A stretch of DNA of 64,000 bases from Crinalium sp049646245. Its GTDB lineage: Bacteria > Cyanobacteriota > Cyanobacteriia > Cyanobacteriales > PCC-9333. The stretch spans positions 124,001 to 188,000 of the forward strand of contig JBARVL010000027.1 in NCBI GenBank assembly GCA_049646245.1, read 5' to 3'. This document shows, piece after piece, positions 50,193 through 57,777 of this stretch. A program made the translations under genes and the position numbers. The first letter of the stretch is position 1; each line of letters begins with the position of its first letter. The notes beneath the pieces are model-generated. The model had not been told where the DNA came from and searched no databases. It worked only from the letters and a program-made list of their open reading frames with translations.

Positions 50193-51026
50193 ATGGCTAG
50201 AAAAACAGAAGATTTAAGCCCAGCAGCCCGTAAGCTTAATGTCAGAGACAGGAAATTCTGTGAACTGTACTCAATCGCGCACAACCGAGCTTCTGCGTAT
50301 ACAGGGGCAGGATTCAAGGCGACTACTCCTATGGCGATCGCAGCCAGTGCAGCTAGATTATTAGGGAGGGAGGATGTCCAAGACTATCTATCGGAACTGC
50401 ATCAAAAGCGATCGCAGAGATTAGAAATCACTGGCGATCGCGTCCTCTTAGAAGTTGCCAGGATTGCATACAGCAATATTGGTGATGTCCTGACATGGGA
50501 CGATGGCGGTATCAATGTCCGTGACTCTAAAGAATTAAACGAACACGTCATGGCTGCGATCGCTGAAGTAAGTGAAAGCAGAAGCAAAGGCATGGTCACA
50601 AAAACCGTGAAGATGCACGATAAGAAGTGGGCGTTAAGCAAGTTGATGCAGTACTTGGGTATCAATTACAGCCTGGAACAATTGATTAGTAAGCTGCGAT
50701 CGCTTGACTATGAAGTTAGAGACAAACGATTGGCGAAATCAATTGCTAGTCCTGATGACTTTGATAACGAGGGCGCAGATGCAGCCTTGGGGGTTAAGGA
50801 TAAAGAGAAACTATCAGAAGCTCTGGGGACAAACTCAGAGGAACTGATTCAAAAAATCCGTGATTTAGGCTTCAATGTTGTAAAACAGCAGCCGGAACTG
50901 AGCAATGCCGTACTCGCTCAGGAACTTGCGAACAACTTAGTAGACTTAACAGGGGAGTCCGACAGATTGAATAGCATGGATGAGTTCAATGAAGATGACG
51001 ACGATTTAGATGGCTTTGACGACTAA
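50193..51026 (+). CDS. Terminase small subunit
   Basis: Start at 50193 (MARKTEDLSPAARKLN) preferred; the frame is open to 50145. The first 75 residues match the Terminase_2 pattern: RKFCELYSIAHNRASAYTGA, GFKATTPMAIAASAARLLGR, EDVQDYLSEL. The rest is helical and ends in an acidic tail (NEDDDDLDGFDD). It would recognise phage DNA for packaging. No large subunit is found downstream, so the packaging genes are split or lie elsewhere. Confidence 0.8.
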   Translation: MARKTEDLSPAARKLNVRDRKFCELYSIAHNRASAYTGAGFKATTPMAIAASAARLLGREDVQDYLSELHQKRSQRLEITGDRVLLEVARIAYSNIGDVLTWDDGGINVRDSKELNEHVMAAIAEVSESRSKGMVTKTVKMHDKKWALSKLMQYLGINYSLEQLISKLRSLDYEVRDKRLAKSIASPDDFDNEGADAALGVKDKEKLSEALGTNSEELIQKIRDLGFNVVKQQPELSNAVLAQELANNLVDLTGESDRLNSMDEFNEDDDDLDGFDD

Positions 51027-51058
51027 AAGTGCTGTTTTGTAGCTTAGAAAATACAAAT

Positions 51059-51244
51059 ATGTCAGCAGAAAATTCTAGCGATCGCGCTCCAGTCGATCCC
51101 ACTATTCCATCATCCATCCACCTGACTTTCGCTGATGGAAGTACGGCGAACATTCATCCAGACCAACTAGAAGACTTCTTGATCGAGAATAAAGGCAAAA
51201 TCAAAACCTATAGAAGGAAAAGAAAAGGGGTGCGGAGAGTCTAG
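51059..51244 (+). CDS. Small hypothetical protein, 61 residues
   Basis: Start at 51059 (MSAENSSDRAPVDPTIPS). A strand pair (IHLTFADGSTANIHPDQLED) and a basic C-terminus (KTYRRKRKGVRRV). Its FADGS...L-x-x-F shape resembles the RLPNGEVEELPDRQL of 51284-51481. May bind nucleic acid by its basic tail; unproven. Confidence 0.6.
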   Translation: MSAENSSDRAPVDPTIPSSIHLTFADGSTANIHPDQLEDFLIENKGKIKTYRRKRKGVRRV

Positions 51245-51283
51245 CGATCGCAATCTTAAACAAAAAGCCGATTAACATATTCG

Positions 51284-51481
51284 TTAATCGGCTTTTTGTT
51301 TTTGGCTGTATTTCCTAAGCTGGCGATCAGGTAATTCCTCCACTTCTCCGTTAGGTAATCGGACAAGGACTTGGCAACCATTTGCAACTTTACGTGCAAG
51401 GTAATGTTGAGAAGCGATCGCCATTGCAATTACTTCGTCTTTACGATCGCTGACTTGCTGATTAGCTTCTAGATTTTCCAC
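51284..51481 (-). CDS. Small hypothetical protein, 65 residues
   Basis: GTG start at 51481 with GGAG seven bases upstream (MENLEANQQVSDRKDEVI). C-terminal VLVRLPNGEVEELPDRQLRK. Convergent with 51059-51244 across a terminator (GCCGATTAAC / GTTAATCGGC). Confidence 0.58.
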   Translation of the reverse strand: MENLEANQQVSDRKDEVIAMAIASQHYLARKVANGCQVLVRLPNGEVEELPDRQLRKYSQKQKAD

Positions 51482-51556
51482 AGGTATTCTCCACAGATTT
51501 ATACACACAATGATATACTAATTCATAGAAACATACAAACTATTAGCATAAGCAAA

Positions 51557-51988
51557 ATGGCTAAGAAGAAAGAACTACCTGCTTTGTTCAACCTATTGAA
51601 CGAAAGTCAGTTGGATTTTGCCACGTCTTACATGGCATGGATGAGGAAACACGCTCCAGAGGAAGAAGTATCGCCGGAAACAGCGATCGCTTACGCTCTG
51701 TACTGCGGACATCACGGCATACATCGAATCCCTGGCAACGACATAGTATTTGATTTTGACAATCTATACAAAGGCTGCTTCGACTCCGACGAACATTTTG
51801 CTCAAAGCGAATTACTTGGCACACACGGGAAGCAAGTAGATGATCTCAAGCTACATCGCTCTCACTTTAACTGGAGCGCGATCGCTCGTGACTGGTTCAT
51901 GAACGACTTCATCGGTATCTTGCTCAGAAATGAGATTGACCGTGTGCGTCTTGGAAACGACAAGTTCTTTGTGTTTCAAAAACCATAA
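51557..51988 (+). CDS. ArdA-like protein, C-terminal half only
   Basis: Residues 70-130 follow the ArdA end: YKGCFDSDEHFAQSELLG then FNWSAIARDWFMNDFIGI (compare YIGCYETEADFVREKL and YIDYDKMARTWFFESY of 42980-43711). The N-terminal half (ALFNLLNESQLDFATSYMAW) is different, so this is a domain-swapped or shortened ArdA. The third ArdA-type gene in the window. Confidence 0.65.
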   Translation: MAKKKELPALFNLLNESQLDFATSYMAWMRKHAPEEEVSPETAIAYALYCGHHGIHRIPGNDIVFDFDNLYKGCFDSDEHFAQSELLGTHGKQVDDLKLHRSHFNWSAIARDWFMNDFIGILLRNEIDRVRLGNDKFFVFQKP

Positions 51989-51991
51989 TTA

Positions 51992-52291
51992 GTGAACAAA
52001 ATGCCTGAAGATAAAGAACTGTACGTTGTAATTAATTTTTCCCTACTTTCGTATCTCTCTACTCAATCTGAAATAGAAAGCTACATGGTAGTAGGAGGTG
52101 AGGGCGAAGCTTATGTAGGGAAAGAAGCGATCGCAGAGGTCGCTGCCCAGATACTTCTAGACGAACCTACTCACGACCTAAATTCATTGAAGGTCTACCG
52201 CTTAGTTCCAGTACCGGAATCAGAAATAAAAAATCTGATTGAAGAAAAGAAGATAAAAATCAAAAAGTTTGAGGACGAACATGAAGTTTGA
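51992..52291 (+). CDS. Hypothetical protein, 99 residues
   Basis: GTG 51992 is three bases after the ArdA-like gene; ATG 52001 is an alternative. Alpha/beta (ELYVVINFSLLSYLSTQSEI) with a Lys-rich end. Operon member. Confidence 0.58.
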   Translation: MNKMPEDKELYVVINFSLLSYLSTQSEIESYMVVGGEGEAYVGKEAIAEVAAQILLDEPTHDLNSLKVYRLVPVPESEIKNLIEEKKIKIKKFEDEHEV

Positions 52292-52592
52292 ATTAATTGA
52301 TTTTCTTCCTGGCATAATTATTAAAATAGTTGTGCCAGCCATAACAGAGCTAGGAGTAGAAGGAGAAACAACACACCAAGTCAGGGTACAGCAATCAATG
52401 GAGTCGATTTATGGCATCCACATACTGCTAGAAGTCCCTTTGACGATAAAGGGGCTTCTTGTTTGGAAAGTTCCAGCGATTTCAATCGAAAACAATCGTA
52501 AGATTATCGCTCTCCTGCAACACAACTTTGAAGGGGAGGTCTTAGATGCACCAGTTGAGGCAACGTCCTTAACGATCATGGGCAAACTTTAA
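52281..52592 (+). CDS. Hypothetical protein, 103 residues
   Basis: Start at 52281 (MKFELIDFLPGIIIKIVV) with GAGG six bases upstream; overlaps the previous gene by 11 bases. Hydrophobic and beta-rich first half. Followed by a terminator (CAGTCCGACAA / TTGTCGGACTG). Confidence 0.6.
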   Translation: MKFELIDFLPGIIIKIVVPAITELGVEGETTHQVRVQQSMESIYGIHILLEVPLTIKGLLVWKVPAISIENNRKIIALLQHNFEGEVLDAPVEATSLTIMGKL

Positions 52593-52645
52593 ACAAAAAC
52601 AGTCCGACAATTTAAGTTGTCGGACTGTTTTTTTGCTTCATGTAT

Positions 52646-53428
52646 CTAGAGAGCAGCAAAATAATTTCTAAACAAGGAGCTATCAGTAATAAGCCCACCA
52701 GGATTAACTTGATAATTGGGGGTGGCTGGAGGCGAAAGCTTTGTGATCACTTGCTTGGATGCCGCAACCAAGTTACCAGTAGAAAGATAAGTATTCCAGT
52801 CTAAGGGGATTTTGACACACGCCAATAAGACCGGATCTGGCATTTTGTCGTCTAAATTAACTATTTTTATCATGTCGGAAAGGTTTTCCGCGATCGCACC
52901 TTGAGCAATCAACCAGGACAACCAACCTAAAAACTCCTGCAAATTGTTAATATAAGCTGGCTCTGCTGGTAAAGGCAAAGGATTGTTCGCCACTAAAGGT
53001 AATACTCCTCCCATCAGATCGGTGTCTGGAGCCGTATCGGGGGACTTAACCGACAAAAACAAGTTACCGCCGTTCTCTGAAAATGCCTTTAGATCGTAAA
53101 GTAATGGAATTTCAAAGTACAGCACAGGCATTCCCATCTCAGAGAAGCCATTGCTAGAAGTAAATTGAATTCGGCACAACTTATTTAAGAATGGATTGGC
53201 TGGAGTTAATGCGATCGCAGGACTAGCATCTAAAGCCGTAACAGCAGGGCTACCTGGGTGATTATTACTAGGGGGGGTAGCAGGTCTGGCGGCTCTAGCG
53301 AGTCGAGCGGCTACAGCAGGGCTTCCTACCCCCAGCAGCCGCTTATAGCGCAGTGCTGCGAACGTAAAGCTTCGCTCAATCGTCACCAAGCCTTGTTGCT
53401 GGCGAATAGTTCTTGATATTAAGTACAT
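52646..53428 (-). CDS. Possible phage structural protein, 260 residues
   Basis: Starts MYLISRTIRQQQGLVTIERS. Ala/Pro-rich region near residues 35-75, then a beta-rich domain (MPVLYFEIPLLYDLKAFSEN, FLSVKSPDTAPDTDLMGG). The composition is like tail or virion accessory proteins, but no family is recognised. A terminator at 53482-53520 separates it from the next gene. Confidence 0.5.
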   Translation of the reverse strand: MYLISRTIRQQQGLVTIERSFTFAALRYKRLLGVGSPAVAARLARAARPATPPSNNHPGSPAVTALDASPAIALTPANPFLNKLCRIQFTSSNGFSEMGMPVLYFEIPLLYDLKAFSENGGNLFLSVKSPDTAPDTDLMGGVLPLVANNPLPLPAEPAYINNLQEFLGWLSWLIAQGAIAENLSDMIKIVNLDDKMPDPVLLACVKIPLDWNTYLSTGNLVAASKQVITKLSPPATPNYQVNPGGLITDSSLFRNYFAAL

Positions 53429-53521
53429 ATTTTTATTCCTACCTTTAGCAATAGTTTACCCTTCTGGGATTGATAAAAAAAGGCAGGTAAAGCCTCGTCA
53501 AAGATTTACCTGCCTTTTTGT

Positions 53522-53775
53522 TTAGCTCAAACGCTCAAAGATTGGTTCGCCATAGTAAACCTTGCTCTCTTCACAGGCTTTACACCAGTCATGAGCAATT
53601 TGATAGACTCTCCCCAAATTGCCAGAAAAAGTGGCTTGAATGATTACACCACCCTTGACACGGTAGGCGATCGCCGTATACTGACTTTTCGATGTTCGCC
53701 TTATCTCTCCATGAGGAGTCTCGACTTTATGCCTTATCTTTCCCAGAGGGCTGTAAAGCAATGTCCCCCTGAGAT
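53522..53775 (-). CDS. Hypothetical protein, 5' end replaced by an IS-end relic
   Basis: The open frame reaches 53854, but its first 26 or so codons translate the IS200/IS605-type end (53788-53822). The original gene therefore begins near 53775 or has lost its start. The remaining part (LYSPLGKIRHKVETPHGEIR, then QATFSGNLGRVYQIAHDWCK) looks like a normal small protein. It may now be made as a fusion starting MEIQQIRQKIW at 53854. Confidence 0.5.
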
Positions 53776-53779
53776 TGTC

Positions 53780-53990
53780 CACCGAACTTGACACTCCCCG
53801 CTCTAAAGAGACGGGGATTCTCCAGATTTTCTGCCGTATTTGCTGGATTTCCAACTGTCAGACGATTGCTCGCCTCTAGACATGGTTCCTGGACTCCACC
53901 CACTAGGGATCGATAACTTCCAAGCATAACTTTCCCCCAGTCCGGGGGTAGGGTCGATTCTTATGACCTGTTTGCCCCAATTATAGCATT
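53780..53990 (-). ncRNA. Orphan IS605-like RNA or tnpB 3'-end relic
   Basis: A TATAAT box sits at 53983-53978 on the minus strand. The next 190 bases include a CCCCCGGACTGGGGG hairpin and end in the TTGACA-type hairpin at 53788-53822. The sequence resembles the 3' end and right end of cyanobacterial IS605 tnpB genes, which in TnpB systems specify the guide (omega) RNA. No tnpB reading frame remains. Whether it is still transcribed is unknown. Confidence 0.4.
53788..53822 (+). repeat. IS200/IS605-type end relic
   Basis: TTGACACTCCCCG, a loop CTCTAAAGAGA, CGGGGATTCTCC; the canonical cyanobacterial form of this end. Confidence 0.65.
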
Positions 53991-54125
53991 ATTGACGGCG
54001 AATAAATTCGCCCGTGTCGTGTTTCCTCCACGATTTGAAAATACGTGGCTCCCACACTCCCGTTTGTCTCTGTGGCAAGTTGAATTTCATAAAAAAAAGG
54101 GGCAGCGCCCCTAAGTAATTGATTA

Positions 54126-54425
54126 TTAAGCGAATCCTTCGCCACCTTCTACTAAAACCCATTTGTCTTCGCCCTGTCGCTGCCACTTAGCAGACCACAA
54201 GGGGGCATTTAAATGGCAAGTCCAGTCAGATTCTGGGCTTTCTCTTGCTAGTTTTTCAAAATCCGACAAAGATTTATAGTTCTCTTCGTCTCGTGGCTCC
54301 TCGTAAACCAAATTCCCATCCTTCCTGATCTCCGCCTGACCGAAACCGACAGCGAGAATCATATCCATTTCGGCTAGGCTACCTAAAGGGAATCTTGCTT
54401 GTCCAGTAAGGCTAATGTGTGCCAT
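54126..54425 (-). CDS. Hypothetical protein, 99 residues
   Basis: Start at 54425 (MAHISLTGQARFPLGSLAEM) with GGAG eight bases upstream. Overlaps the 3' end of the ribbon-helix-helix gene by 14 bases, so they form an operon. Trp-rich C-terminus (WTCHLNAPLWSAKWQRQG). Function unknown. Confidence 0.6.
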   Translation of the reverse strand: MAHISLTGQARFPLGSLAEMDMILAVGFGQAEIRKDGNLVYEEPRDEENYKSLSDFEKLARESPESDWTCHLNAPLWSAKWQRQGEDKWVLVEGGEGFA

Positions 54426-54690
54426 CTTCATCACTCCTAGCTTGTTTGCGACTCAATTCACGAATTCGTGCTGCTATAACAGCAAGCTGCTTTTCTACCT
54501 GTTCAAGTCGCTCCAGTGTTACGCCACCTGTAGTTTCTACAGTAGTTTCAACTGGCAATCCAAAGTACTCAGACAAAATCACTGTTGCTCCCGACGACAT
54601 AGATAAGTCTCGCTCAGAGTAAAATTCCTGAAATCTTTCGTACAAAGGCGCAGGCAAGTAAGCAGACAGCTTTGGCTTCTCTGTTGGCAT
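54412..54690 (-). CDS. Ribbon-helix-helix-like DNA-binding protein, 92 residues
   Basis: Residues 5-48 (KPKLSAYLPAPLYERFQEFY, then SMSSGATVILSEYFG) have a strand-helix-helix pattern like Arc/CopG proteins. A coiled coil follows (RLEQVEKQLAVIAARIREL). Likely an autoregulator or partition-type DNA binder. It shares a transcript with 54126-54425. Confidence 0.68.
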   Translation of the reverse strand: MPTEKPKLSAYLPAPLYERFQEFYSERDLSMSSGATVILSEYFGLPVETTVETTGGVTLERLEQVEKQLAVIAARIRELSRKQARSDEDGTH

Positions 54691-54692
54691 AG

Positions 54693-55067
54693 TTAATATT
54701 TATCCTGTACCGATGGTATATCGCCGCTTAGTACTAAATTGTCCAACACCAAGAGAATTCGCCAGTTACTTGCAATCAACATCGCAAGAACAGCATTAAC
54801 AGTCTGCCTGGGGTTACTGAACTTGGATTCAATCTTCAATCCAATTTTTTTGTTTGAATCGACCCAACCAGAATCGTAATTCACTCCGACCTCTAATGGG
54901 CGAGAGCCTGCATACTCTTCTGTACCACTAGACGAATTAATTACAATGCTTCTACTTAACTTTTCCCAGATCAATCCAGCGAGATTTGTTGATTCATACA
55001 GTTGGACATCTGGTTTGGCAGCCCTGATGATCGTAAATGTTTGCTCAGTATAAACCGAATAAACCAT
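54693..55067 (-). CDS. Hypothetical protein, 124 residues
   Basis: Start at 55067 (MVYSVYTEQTFTIIRAAKPD) with GGAG six bases upstream. An alpha/beta protein with KIGLKIESKFSNPRQTVNAV. Two bases before the ribbon-helix-helix gene start, so a three-gene operon. A GATGATATACTATT motif is shared with the divergent gene at 55128. Confidence 0.6.
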   Translation of the reverse strand: MVYSVYTEQTFTIIRAAKPDVQLYESTNLAGLIWEKLSRSIVINSSSGTEEYAGSRPLEVGVNYDSGWVDSNKKIGLKIESKFSNPRQTVNAVLAMLIASNWRILLVLDNLVLSGDIPSVQDKY

Positions 55068-55127
55068 ATCATTCTCCAACAAACTATTAAATAGTATATC
55101 ATCAATAGCAGTGATAGCAATTAAAAG

Positions 55128-56111
55128 ATGTTGAAACCAGAAGAGAATAATCCCCGCGATCGCATGATGATCAGGCAAGCCAATGATCTGAAATGGTTAA
55201 AGAAAAGCATTGCCGATATTTCATCAAAGACAAATTACCGCATTCCTGCGGGTTACACCAGTTGGGATGCGATGTGCCGTATCTTGGCGTATGCACTAGC
55301 GATCGCGGTACTAGATCCATTTGAAGCCAATGTGGATTTAGCTTCTTATTTTCACGCCCACCGACTAGGATTATGGCTTTGCCAGAATAGTCCGATTTAC
55401 TGTATTACGCCAGAGCTTTACGAAGCGATAGATAACACCGACGTACTAGAGAAGGATTTTCTAAAAGCTTGGCATCCAACACTGCCAAACTTTCTGCTAT
55501 TTTTACCCCCAAATACGCTGTCTTCTAGCGATGGGGCAAGGGTAGACTACCTAAACGTCCAACTATCTCACGTAGACTTTCCTGAATGGGAGAGAGGGCG
55601 GTGGGGTGATTACAAATTGCCGTTTCTGCCTAGAGAATGGAAGTTCCACATTCAGGTTTCGACCTGTGACCAAGGCGAATGCACCTGGTTTACGGGGATG
55701 GGAGTCAAAGAATCAGGGGAGATAATTTACTCGGAAAACCAAAACTGCGGCAAAAGCGCTATCACGAAAAACGATTTAGCGTTTTTAGCTAAAGTGCGGA
55801 ACCTTGCCCTGAATATCGTTCTGATGCTTCAGGTTAAAAACTCTATGGTTAGTTCCGTAGAACCTTCTGAAGCAGTGAAACCAGGGCAGGGGTTTACAAC
55901 CAAAGCAGAAAGGGAAATTATTCGCTACCCCCGATGGCTGGGGAAAAACTACCAGCACAAGCGGGAACGCTCAAACGGCAACGGCGGGAATGGTTCATCA
56001 CCTTCGCCTCACGTTAGGCGAGGGCATTGGCGCTCTCTAGAACCAGGGGAAGACAAACCCTGGAAAGAGGCAAAGACACTTTTTGTCCCGCCGACGTTCG
56101 TTAACTTTTAA
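55128..56111 (+). CDS. Conserved hypothetical protein with HVRRGHWR C-terminus
   Basis: A 327-residue protein. The last 50 residues (PHVRRGHWRSLEPGEDKPWK, then a V-x-P-x-x-VN end) match a pattern I recall from many phage and plasmid proteins of unknown function. The body is helical with a Trp-rich domain. Followed by a terminator at about 56115-56155. Confidence 0.65.
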   Translation: MLKPEENNPRDRMMIRQANDLKWLKKSIADISSKTNYRIPAGYTSWDAMCRILAYALAIAVLDPFEANVDLASYFHAHRLGLWLCQNSPIYCITPELYEAIDNTDVLEKDFLKAWHPTLPNFLLFLPPNTLSSSDGARVDYLNVQLSHVDFPEWERGRWGDYKLPFLPREWKFHIQVSTCDQGECTWFTGMGVKESGEIIYSENQNCGKSAITKNDLAFLAKVRNLALNIVLMLQVKNSMVSSVEPSEAVKPGQGFTTKAEREIIRYPRWLGKNYQHKRERSNGNGGNGSSPSPHVRRGHWRSLEPGEDKPWKEAKTLFVPPTFVNF

Positions 56112-56162
56112 TCACAAAAACGCCCAAGCAAGCAATAGCTAAATGGGCGTTTTTTTTATTGC

Positions 56163-56376
56163 AGGACGAGCTAGATGGGCGGACTTTAGAAGCACTGTAT
56201 GACGACTACTACTTGACACTCTCCCGTCAAGCTTGCGCTGTGACTGGAGATTCTTGCTTCATCGAGAAATGCTTATAGATGCAGAAGATGTAGACAAAAA
56301 AATCGCGGGAATAAAAAAACAGCTAGCGAATATTACCTGCGATCGCCTCGATCATTACCTGGCGGCAGGTAAGTAA
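56163..56376 (+). pseudogene. CxAGH-family remnant carrying an IS-end insertion
   Basis: DGRTLEALYDDYY matches the centre of family members (compare GTVDELIHRYYNPDS), and the end ITCDRLDHYLAAGK matches their C-terminus, but the frames differ and the conserved N-terminal half with CGT-x-x-C is missing. The 48-base IS200/IS605-type end (56213-56260) sits between the two pieces. Confidence 0.65.
56213..56260 (+). repeat. Dispersed IS200/IS605-type end, near copy of 45756-45804
   Basis: TTGACACTCTCCCGTCAAGC then TTGCGCTGTGACTGGAGATT then CTTGCTTC. Confidence 0.7.
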
Positions 56377-56456
56377 AAAAGCCCAAGAGATTGAACCTCT
56401 TGAGCTTTTTCATGTTTGATAGTATATCATTAAACTATTGTTGAATAATCAAACAA

Positions 56457-56912
56457 ATGAGTTTAAATATTGAGTTGATCGAACAGTTGAAAGAGCGGTT
56501 GTTATCACAGCCACAGAATTTCGACATCAACGAAAGCGATCTTTGCGGATCGGTGGCTTGCTTCGCAGGTCACATAGTTCTAATCCGCAAAGAAGCTGAA
56601 CTCAAGAGAATTGATCCAATAAATTTCAACGAACAAGTTAAAGGGATTGTTAAAACTCTTGACTGGTATGACATAAGCACAGAAGCCTTTGAGCTTCTAG
56701 GTCTTAAGAACGATTCAGAATCAGGCGATATCTCAGCAAAAGAAAAGCTTTTCCTGCTCAAGGGATGGCCGGAACCATTCCAGGGAGACTACCGGAGGTA
56801 TCAAAAAATGATCTCAAACTCAGAGACAGACGCAGAAATCCTGAAAAATCTAAAGGAATTAGCGCGAATCGCTTGCGATCGCCTGGATCATTACGTTGCA
56901 ACTGGAGAATAA
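56457..56912 (+). CDS. CxAGH-family protein, array copy 1
   Basis: Starts MSLNIELIEQLKERLLSQ. Family plan: an N-terminal helix, NFDI, then CGSVACFAGHIVLI (two Cys and His as a likely metal or structural site), a helical centre with a WPEPF motif, and an ACDRLDHYVATG end. I recognise this as an uncharacterised but widespread bacterial and phage family (CGT-x-x-C-x-AG). TAGTATATCATTAAA lies upstream. Followed by copy 2 with one base between. Confidence 0.75.
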   Translation: MSLNIELIEQLKERLLSQPQNFDINESDLCGSVACFAGHIVLIRKEAELKRIDPINFNEQVKGIVKTLDWYDISTEAFELLGLKNDSESGDISAKEKLFLLKGWPEPFQGDYRRYQKMISNSETDAEILKNLKELARIACDRLDHYVATGE

Positions 56913-56913
56913 C

Positions 56914-57423
56914 ATGGGACTGGACGTAGAATTGATCGAAGAGTTGAAAGCAGTTATCACGGAAGACCCCTTCTTCTTTGATATGGAGGTTGGATACAAC
57001 CCTCGCGACTGCGGCACTGCCGCTTGTTTTGCTGGACACATTTACCTGATCCAGGAAAGGAAGGGAGGGATACACTTCCAGCCAGATTATTACAACCCGC
57101 ACCCAACCTACAGTATCGACCTACTTCCTTACGCCGTTAAGGTACTAGGAATTGATGAGATGGAAGAAAACGCCTTAGAAGCAGGCGAAAAAATATTCCG
57201 ACTGGGTTACTGGAGTGAGCCGTTTAAGCAACAATACGAGGAATGCCAGAGACTGCTAAAGGTGTTTATTAAAGAACGGTTCGGACGATTTGGCTACGTC
57301 AACGAATATAGTCCGAGAGCTATCGAAGCAGCCCGAAAACAACCCCAAGTCCTAGAGCTAAAACGTAGAGCGGCGCAAATAGCCTGCAATCGCCTAGACC
57401 ATTACGTCAAAACGGGGCAATAG
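56914..57423 (+). CDS. CxAGH-family protein, array copy 2
   Basis: Start at 56914 (MGLDVELIEELKAVITED) with GGAG upstream. CGTAACFAGHIYLI-type motif (DCGTAACFAGH), WSEPFKQQY, and an ACNRLDHYVKTG end. Operon with copy 1. A terminator follows (AAATCGCGCC / GGGCGCGATTT). Confidence 0.75.
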   Translation: MGLDVELIEELKAVITEDPFFFDMEVGYNPRDCGTAACFAGHIYLIQERKGGIHFQPDYYNPHPTYSIDLLPYAVKVLGIDEMEENALEAGEKIFRLGYWSEPFKQQYEECQRLLKVFIKERFGRFGYVNEYSPRAIEAARKQPQVLELKRRAAQIACNRLDHYVKTGQ

Positions 57424-57573
57424 CAAGTTTTGATACAGAAATCGCGCCTCCGTGACTGGGCTGGGCGCGATTTTTTTGATTAGTTTTTTCAGTTTTTTGG
57501 TTTCTTGGTAGAGGAATAATGTCAGAATATGTTATATCAGTAAGCTATATTGACCATAATTCTTAATAAATAA

Positions 57574-57777
57574 ATGAAAGAAGAGAATAAAAAGTCATCG
57601 TTTGAGCAAAGAATGGATCATCCTGTCGGCATGGACGATCAGGGAAATCCCTGGACTGAGGACACCCTGCCGTATAGCCGACAATCAAATGGGAAAATAG
57701 TTTTCAAGCGAGTGGCAAATGAACTACCAGATACAGGCGCAAGCGACGAAGATTCAAATAATAAAAGCTCAAATTGA
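57574..57777 (+). CDS. Small hypothetical protein, 67 residues
   Basis: Starts MKEENKKSSFEQRMDHPVGM. Hydrophilic and probably disordered. Its last 59 bases overlap the ADP-ribosyltransferase gene in another frame, suggesting translational coupling. No family is recognised. Confidence 0.55.
   Translation: MKEENKKSSFEQRMDHPVGMDDQGNPWTEDTLPYSRQSNGKIVFKRVANELPDTGASDEDSNNKSSN

Noticed and set aside
53989..54186. 65-residue minus-strand frame between 53989 and 54186
   Set aside because: Overlaps the better supported gene 54126-54425 and the relic promoter region; no ribosome site.
57421..57480. TAG end of array copy 2 followed by an open frame
   Set aside because: Paralogs end at the same position with TAA or TGA, and the following codons are a terminator.
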